A stretch of DNA of 6,466 bases. It comes from Desulforhopalus sp. (GTDB lineage Bacteria; Desulfobacterota; Desulfobulbia; Desulfobulbales; Desulfocapsaceae). The stretch's first letter is position 1. Every line of letters starts with the position of its first letter. Below are positions 1 through 3,248 of the stretch, in pieces. The notes below the pieces were generated by a model. It saw nothing but the letters and a program-made list of their open reading frames with translations. It ran no database searches and had not been told where the DNA came from. A program made the position numbers and the translations under genes. Location of the stretch: contig JALNVI010000110.1 in NCBI GenBank assembly GCA_023231425.1, positions 1 through 6,466 of the forward strand, given 5' to 3'.

Positions 1-500
1 GAGTGGTAGTCACTCTCCTCATCAACCATGCCGTGCCGTGAAAAAACACGATGGGTGTACGTGTCCACCACAAAAGAGAGCTTCTTACAGACATAAAGCA
101 GTATCGCATCGGCCGTCTCCGGTCCGATCCCCCTCACAGTCAGAAGCTGCTCCCGCAAAGGGTGCAGCTCTCCCTTACGAAACAAGGCAAAATTCCCCCC
201 ATACTCTTCCTCCACCAGGTTGATAAGATTGCGTAACCGCTGCGCCTTCAGGTTATAGTACCCGGAAGACCGAATAAGCGGCGCGATCTCCTCCGGAGCA
301 AGCTGTGAAAAGGTTTCATACTCCAGAAGTCCCCTCTCACGAAGACAGACAAGGGCCTTGCCCACATTGCCCCAGCTGGTGTTCTGGGTCAGCACAGCCC
401 CGACAAGAACCTCAAAAGGGGTATCGGCAGGCCACCAGTGCTGAGGCCCGTAATGGTCAAAGAGGAGTTGATAAACCTGCTGGAAATCAGTCATCAGCAT
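1..500 (-). CDS. HhH-GPD DNA glycosylase, MagIII / endonuclease III-like (partial, C-terminus beyond left edge)
   Basis: Base-excision repair glycosylase of the helix-hairpin-helix GPD superfamily; it would remove damaged (probably alkylated) bases from DNA. The frame is open for 166 codons from the ATG at 500 to the left edge. Visible parts are HWWP at residues 21-24, GAVLTQNTSW at 34-43 (endonuclease III family core), SSGYYNLKAQRL at 78-89, the HhH hairpin GIGPETADAI at 124-133, and VVDTYTHR at 144-151 with the catalytic Asp at 146. The position of the endonuclease III AP-lyase lysine (GVGRKTA) is Glu128, as in Helicobacter pylori MagIII as I recall it, so a monofunctional glycosylase is inferred. 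The start at 500 is preferred over the in-frame ATG at 494 because GAGGAG (516-511) lies 10 nt upstream. Either start overlaps the end of pfkA, suggesting translational coupling. Whether a C-terminal Fe-S cysteine cluster exists cannot be seen. Confidence 0.85.
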   Translation of the reverse strand, partial: MLMTDFQQVYQLLFDHYGPQHWWPADTPFEVLVGAVLTQNTSWGNVGKALVCLRERGLLEYETFSQLAPEEIAPLIRSSGYYNLKAQRLRNLINLVEEEYGGNFALFRKGELHPLREQLLTVRGIGPETADAILLYVCKKLSFVVDTYTHRVFSRHGMVDEESDYH

Positions 501-1611
501 TGAGGTCAAACTCCTCTTCTCCGAGCCTGTCTCCCAGGCAGATACCAATATCACGGGCAGTTATCACCTTGTCGCTCTCAAGATCAACCTTCTTCCGCCG
601 CTTGATCGCCTCAGCAATCGGCACCGCCACCATCTCGGAGTCACGCAGGGCAACCATATGATCAAACTGTTTCCGTTCCACCATGCGAACTGCAGCAGCC
701 CCGAAACGCAGAGCCAGCAGCCGGTCGTAGGTTGTTGGAGAACCACCGCGCTGAAGATGTCCAAGAACGAGGGAGCGAGTATCTTTTTCCGTACGCCTGT
801 GAATCTCCTCGGCCACCCACTCGGCAACTCCGCCGAGAATCATTTCGGCGCGTCCGAGCTCCCCACAGCCTTTGTTAAAGCCTTTTCCGTCACAGGTCAC
901 CGCACCCTCCGCAGCCACCACGATGGCATAATGCTTGTCGCGCAGGTCATTATCGAGAATCTTATTGCACACCGCCTCAATATCAAAGGGAATCTCCGGC
1001 AACAGGATGACATCAGCGCCGCCGGAAATACCTGAATAGAGTGCAATCCAGCCGGAGTCACGCCCCATAACCTCAACAACCATCACCCGGTTGTGAGACT
1101 TGGCCGTGGAGTGCAGCTTGTCCAGAGCGTCGGTGGCGGTGGAGACGGCGGTATCAAAACCGAAGGTCCGCTCCGTCATCTCAAGGTCATTGTCGATGGT
1201 CTTCGGGACTCCAATTACCGGCATCCCCTTCAGTGCAAAACGATGGGCGATATCGAGACTGCCATCACCACCAATGGCAATATGGCAGTCGAACCCCATC
1301 CTCTGGAAATTTTTGAGAATCTTGTCGGATATATCAAGGACCTGCACCTCCCCTGCCAGATTTTTTACCGGACGGGAAAAAGGATTCCCCTTATTCGTCG
1401 AACCAAGGATAGTCCCGCCAAGATTATAGATACCCTCAACATCTCTGGGGTAGAGGCGAACGAGGTCATCCATATCGAGAAAACCGGCATAACCATTAAG
1501 GCTGCCGAACACCTCCCAGCCCCGCTTGTAGCAACTGTGCACGACCGAATAGATAACCGCGTTGAGGCCTGGCGCGTCCCCGCCGCCGGTAGAAATAACA
1601 ATTTTCTTCAT
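487..1611 (-). CDS. pfkA: 6-phosphofructokinase, mixed-substrate (PFK group III-like) type, probably ATP-dependent
   Basis: Cytosolic enzyme phosphorylating fructose 6-phosphate to fructose 1,6-bisphosphate in glycolysis. The protein is 374 aa. Motifs seen are the N-terminal nucleotide loop STGGGDAPGLNAVI (7-20), GGDG (114-117), PKTIDND (136-142, catalytic base Asp140), the substrate-binding MGRDSGW (182-188) and LGHLQRGGSP (283-292). Gly at 117 (E. coli position 104) favours ATP as donor, whereas Lys137 (E. coli position 124, Gly there) is typical of PPi-dependent and mixed-group enzymes. ATP use is therefore likely but not certain. The length exceeds the 320 aa of E. coli PfkA and fits the mixed group. 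The ATG at 1611 follows AGGAG (1625-1621) with 9 nt spacing. The stop codon lies inside the start region of the downstream glycosylase gene, so the two are probably cotranscribed. No convincing promoter was recognised upstream. Confidence 0.93.
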   Translation of the reverse strand: MKKIVISTGGGDAPGLNAVIYSVVHSCYKRGWEVFGSLNGYAGFLDMDDLVRLYPRDVEGIYNLGGTILGSTNKGNPFSRPVKNLAGEVQVLDISDKILKNFQRMGFDCHIAIGGDGSLDIAHRFALKGMPVIGVPKTIDNDLEMTERTFGFDTAVSTATDALDKLHSTAKSHNRVMVVEVMGRDSGWIALYSGISGGADVILLPEIPFDIEAVCNKILDNDLRDKHYAIVVAAEGAVTCDGKGFNKGCGELGRAEMILGGVAEWVAEEIHRRTEKDTRSLVLGHLQRGGSPTTYDRLLALRFGAAAVRMVERKQFDHMVALRDSEMVAVPIAEAIKRRKKVDLESDKVITARDIGICLGDRLGEEEFDLNADD

Positions 1612-1799
1612 TACTGTATTCTCCTGATCAAGTTCCCAATGGCTGTGCAGAAGGGTACCCAGAAGAAGATGTCGAATTAGGCCCTTCCTTCAAAGGTATA
1701 CCGGACAGGACCTCTTCAGAGTCAGATACTGCACTGTTTCACTCCTTCTACTTTAGCTCATATTCCGGCAAATTCAAAAGAGGGAGAGTCCACTTTTTA

Positions 1800-1846
1800 C
1801 GCACGGCACAAAAAAGCTTGCGAACTCCACAAAAAATCCTATTGTT
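1800..1846 (+). repeat. Upstream block shared with 2581-2629 (first copy)
   Basis: The core AAAAAAGCTTGCGAAC, followed by a C-rich triplet, an A-rich stretch and ATCCTA-TGT, occurs here and again upstream of the second HesB-like gene, with roughly 80% identity over about 46 bases by eye. It is either the 5' boundary of the tandem duplication or a short dispersed intergenic repeat. The two copies in this window cannot distinguish these options. Confidence 0.6.
1818..1845 (+). promoter_or_regulatory. Candidate sigma-70-like promoter for the HesB-like selenoprotein gene
   Basis: TTGCGA (1818-1823) and TATTGT (1840-1845) are separated by 16 bases; each matches four of six consensus positions. 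The same arrangement with the same spacer length is conserved upstream of the second paralogue, which is the main support. It implies a leader of about 250 nt. The match is modest, and another start nearer the gene is possible. Confidence 0.35.
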
Positions 1847-2045
1847 ACGAGCAGTAAGCATTTTTTTTCAGGTCGAGGTATCTTGAAGGACCTTGCATTT
1901 CGTTCATATTCGAGGTTCAGAAGGGAATTTACCACAGGTCTCACTTTGATATCGGAGTCTAACGCTTCCCTCCGAGGATAAATTTCTGACTGTAACAAAG
2001 AAGATGGACGAAAGACTGGTTATTCGATGTTCCCTTCAATTGAAA

Positions 2046-2103
2046 GGATATGTCAGGAGGGAGCTGCAACCAGCTCTCAAAACTATTTTCTGGAGGATAT
2101 ACT
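2046..2103 (+). promoter_or_regulatory. Conserved 5' leader with hairpin and ribosome binding site (selenoprotein copy)
   Basis: A stem GAGCTG (2061-2066) / CAGCTC (2071-2076) with a CAAC loop extends by a G-U and a G-C pair to 2059-2078. It is followed by CAAAACT, a T-rich stretch and the Shine-Dalgarno GGAGG (2092-2096), 7 nt before the ATG. The equivalent segment 2674-2730 of the second gene keeps the stem, loop length and distance to the start codon, with one A-U pair changed to G-U. A cis-acting RNA element is inferred; it matches no riboswitch class I recognise. Confidence 0.5.
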
Positions 2104-2433
2104 ATGGCAGAATTGACAGTAACAGATATTGCTGTTACCAAACTGGCCGAATACCTCGCGGACAACAGCATTGAGTCCGCGTTGCGTATTGCGCTCATGC
2201 AGGGCGGCTGAAGCGGCCCCGCTTTGGGATTGGCTCTGGATGAGCCAAAAGACAACGATAAAGTTTATGACAAAAAAAATCTAAAATTCCTCGTCGAAGA
2301 GACTCTCTTCGAGACCACAGGGAATATTACTGTGGACTACGTGGATGCAGGGCCGGGTTCCGGTTTCGGGATCACCTCCGAAAAACCGGTTGGTGCCCAA
2401 AGCTCCTGCGGTTCATGCAGTTCCTGCAGCTGA
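2104..2433 (+). CDS. HesB/IscA-like selenoprotein (A-type Fe-S protein with Sec36, TGA recoded at 2209-2211)
   Basis: Small A-type iron-sulfur carrier-like protein, expected to bind or deliver Fe-S clusters in the cytosol. It is 109 aa when TGA at codon 36 is read as selenocysteine. The motif is LMQGG-Sec-SGPALGLALDEP (31-48), where Sec replaces the first cluster-binding Cys of IscA/HesB proteins. The C-terminal tail holds Cys102, Cys105 and Cys108 (CxxCxxC) instead of the usual CGC. Evidence for recoding: the protein aligns gap-free with the paralogue at 2731-3060 on both sides of the TGA (86 of 109 identical), that paralogue has Cys at codon 36, and a SECIS-like hairpin follows. A family of HesB-related selenoproteins (TIGR01911) is known, so the family itself is not new. 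A standard gene finder would break this gene and report only the 69-residue piece from 2224. GGAGG lies 7 nt before the ATG. A terminator follows at 2461, so it appears monocistronic. The alternative, a fresh Cys-to-stop mutation, is unlikely given the hairpin and intact flanks. Confidence 0.92.
2212..2251 (+). promoter_or_regulatory. Bacterial SECIS element within the selenoprotein gene
   Basis: A perfect 7-bp stem TTGGCTC (2230-2236) / GAGCCAA (2242-2248) closes a five-base UGGAU loop starting 25 nt after the UGA. A short lower helix, CTT (2222-2224) with AAG (2249-2251), is possible. Known bacterial SECIS elements place a small apical loop carrying G near its start about 16-37 nt after UGA, where SelB binds, and this fits. 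A competing palindrome, AAGCGG/CCGCTT, at 2211-2224 overlaps the last base of the UGA. selA, selB, selC and selD are not in the window. Confidence 0.85.
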
Positions 2434-2443
2434 GAAGTTGTAA

Positions 2444-2459
2444 CAAGACATTTGTCTTG
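2444..2459 (+). other. Small hairpin between the stop codon and terminator
   Basis: CAAGAC (2444-2449) and GTCTTG (2454-2459) pair around an ATTT loop, immediately before the terminator stem. It may protect the mRNA end or simply extend the terminator structure. The second paralogue has no equivalent. Confidence 0.45.
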
Positions 2460-2460
2460 C

Positions 2461-2495
2461 GGGCAGCTCTCTCACCGGGAGCTGCCCTTTTTTTT
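2461..2495 (+). terminator. Rho-independent terminator of the selenoprotein gene
   Basis: An 11-bp stem (2461-2471 with 2477-2487, one G-U pair), a five-base loop TCACC and eight T (2488-2495). It aligns gap-free with the terminator of the second copy, with paired changes in the stem. Confidence 0.92.
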
Positions 2496-2580
2496 ATTGT
2501 AAAATCATCTGTGTCTTTCTGTATTATTCCCGCCATTCCCTTTTTTATTCACCTCCCTTCTTGAGCAGGTAATCCCTGTC

Positions 2581-2629
2581 CGCACTCCGCAAAAAAAAGC
2601 TTGCGAACCCCGTAAAGAATCCTAATGTC
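2581..2629 (+). repeat. Upstream block shared with 1800-1846 (second copy)
   Basis: This carries the same core, AAAAAAGCTTGCGAAC, with the following CC, A-rich and ATCCTAATGT segments. It lies about 100 bases before the second HesB-like start codon, against about 260 for the first copy. Between the first terminator and this block (2496-2580) I see only T-rich sequence and no gene. Confidence 0.6.
2601..2628 (+). promoter_or_regulatory. Candidate promoter for the cysteine paralogue
   Basis: TTGCGA (2601-2606), a 16-base spacer and TAATGT (2623-2628) line up with the candidate promoter of the first copy. The -10 match is weak (three of six). Conservation between copies and position after a terminator support it. 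Confidence 0.33.
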
Positions 2630-2673
2630 TCCCAAACGGGCATTCTTTTGAGATCAACTTCAGGGTTTTAAAA

Positions 2674-2730
2674 GGAGATGTCAGACGGGGCTGAATCCAG
2701 CTCTTAAAACTCTTTTATTGAGGATGTATC
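2674..2730 (+). promoter_or_regulatory. Conserved 5' leader with hairpin and ribosome binding site (cysteine copy)
   Basis: GGGCTG (2688-2693) pairs with CAGCTC (2698-2703) around AATC, plus a G-U pair at 2687/2704. The stem differs from the first copy by A-U to G-U and keeps a four-base loop although the loop sequence changed. GAGGA (2720-2724) lies 6 nt before the ATG. The block aligns with 2046-2106 with a single one-base gap. Confidence 0.5.
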
Positions 2731-3060
2731 ATGGCAGAATTAATAGTAACAGATCTCGCAGTTACCAGATTGAAAGAATACCTTGTGGACAACAGCATCG
2801 AATCCGCACTGCGCATTGCACTTATGCAGGGGGGCTGTGGCGGCCCTTCTCTGGGACTGGCTCTGGATGAGCCTAAAGATAATGACAAGACCTATGACAA
2901 GGAAAATTTAAAATTTCTCGTTGAGGCAGACCTCTTCGACACTACTGGTGATATTACCGTAGACTATGTGGAAGCAGGCACAAACTCCGGCTTTGGCATC
3001 ACCTCCGAAAAATCGGTTGGTGGTGGCAGCTGTTGTGGTTCATGCGGGTCCTGCGGCTGA
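2731..3060 (+). CDS. HesB/IscA-like A-type Fe-S protein, cysteine paralogue of the selenoprotein
   Basis: Complete 109-residue protein, about 79% identical to its upstream neighbour and the same length. Cys36, in LMQGGCGGPSLGLALDEP (31-48), takes the place of selenocysteine. The tail has Cys101, Cys102, Cys105 and Cys108, one more than the Sec version. By family it should bind an Fe-S cluster or iron and pass clusters to apoproteins; no isc or suf genes are nearby to name a client. The hairpin that follows codon 36 is reduced to 5 bp (GGCTC 2859-2863, GAGCC 2869-2873) with the flanking pairs lost, consistent with no need for recoding. GAGGA precedes the ATG by 6 nt, and a strong terminator follows at 3090. 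It is most likely a selenium-independent counterpart of the first gene; the direction of conversion (Sec to Cys or the reverse) cannot be decided here. Confidence 0.93.
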   Translation: MAELIVTDLAVTRLKEYLVDNSIESALRIALMQGGCGGPSLGLALDEPKDNDKTYDKENLKFLVEADLFDTTGDITVDYVEAGTNSGFGITSEKSVGGGSCCGSCGSCG

Positions 3061-3089
3061 GAACCTGTTACCAAACCGCTGTTTTTTCG

Positions 3090-3122
3090 AGGCAGTTCCC
3101 TCTTCGGGAACTGCCTTTTTTT
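3090..3122 (+). terminator. Rho-independent terminator of the cysteine paralogue
   Basis: An 11-bp stem (3090-3100 with 3106-3116) around TCTTC, followed by T to 3122. Stem and loop sizes are identical to the terminator at 2461, and three stem pairs differ in a pairing-preserving way. It separates this gene from clpB. Confidence 0.92.
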
Positions 3123-3152
3123 GTGTCAAGATATTGACACAATTCTTGACAC
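3121..3152 (+). promoter_or_regulatory. Candidate operator upstream of clpB (9-4-9 inverted repeat plus third half-site)
   Basis: Arms TTGTGTCAA (3121-3129) and TTGACACAA (3134-3142) are perfectly inverted around GATA, and a further TTGACAC lies at 3146-3152, overlapping the presumed -35 box. This is the layout of a repressor or activator site at the promoter. It is not the CIRCE element (HrcA) and does not match the HspR HAIR consensus. The left arm shares its first two bases with the T-run of the preceding terminator. Confidence 0.55.
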
Positions 3153-3173
3153 GACCTTTCATCTCCTTATTTT
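3146..3173 (+). promoter_or_regulatory. Candidate clpB promoter
   Basis: TTGACA (3146-3151, perfect -35), a 16-base spacer and TATTTT (3168-3173, four of six). It would give a leader of about 70 nt before the clpB ATG. A heat-shock sigma-32 type promoter is common for clpB, but no good CCCCAT-like -10 is seen at the right distance. Confidence 0.5.
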
Positions 3174-3248
3174 ATCTTCTGCCAGCGAATATGCCTGCGA
3201 CCACCAGAAAGGTCGGAAAAACCACCAATTATTGAGAGGGGAAAGGTT

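Larger units (their letters stand above)
1612..2103. other. Divergent intergenic region between pfkA and the selenoprotein gene
   Basis: A 492-base stretch with no supported gene. It contains the pfkA ribosome binding site at its left end, a promoter-like block at about 1800-1846 that recurs upstream of the next paralogue, an A/T-rich run ending in eight T at 1861-1868, a 6-bp inverted repeat (TCGGAG 1952-1957 with CTCCGA 1970-1975) and the leader hairpin of the selenoprotein gene near 2060-2078. A 74-codon minus-strand frame at 1774-1998 starts with TTG and lacks a ribosome binding site, so it is not called. The segment 1846-2045 has no counterpart upstream of the second paralogue and its role is unknown. 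Confidence 0.6.

Noticed and set aside
1093..1680. Plus-strand 195-codon frame antisense to pfkA
   Set aside because: It lies opposite a well-supported phosphofructokinase and its translation has no recognisable domain; a shadow frame.
1800..1825. Sigma-54 promoter (GGCAC ... TTGC)
   Set aside because: The GG to GC distance is 13 bases rather than 10, and the GG is missing in the second copy of the block.
1842..1868. Possible terminator (TTAC/GTAA stem followed by T8)
   Set aside because: The stem is only 4-6 bp with a bulge and A/T-rich, and it overlaps the candidate -10 box; not enough for a terminator call.
1774..1998. Minus-strand 74-codon frame in the divergent intergenic region
   Set aside because: TTG start, no Shine-Dalgarno, no recognisable domain; its end coincides with the repeated upstream block, which explains the partial similarity to a frame near 2600.
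2224..2433. A separate 69-codon gene beginning with ATG after the TGA
   Set aside because: It is the C-terminal part of the selenoprotein; the ATG codes for no conserved start, lacks a ribosome binding site, and is in a shifted reading start relative to the paralogue's N-terminus.
2104..2433. Pseudogene with a nonsense mutation
   Set aside because: The frame is otherwise intact, the TGA falls exactly at the family's catalytic Cys/Sec site, a SECIS-like hairpin follows, and leader and terminator are preserved.
3145..3172. Sigma-32 heat-shock promoter for clpB
   Set aside because: CTTGACA resembles the -35, but no CCCCAT-like -10 occurs at 13-15 bases; a sigma-70-like reading fits better.
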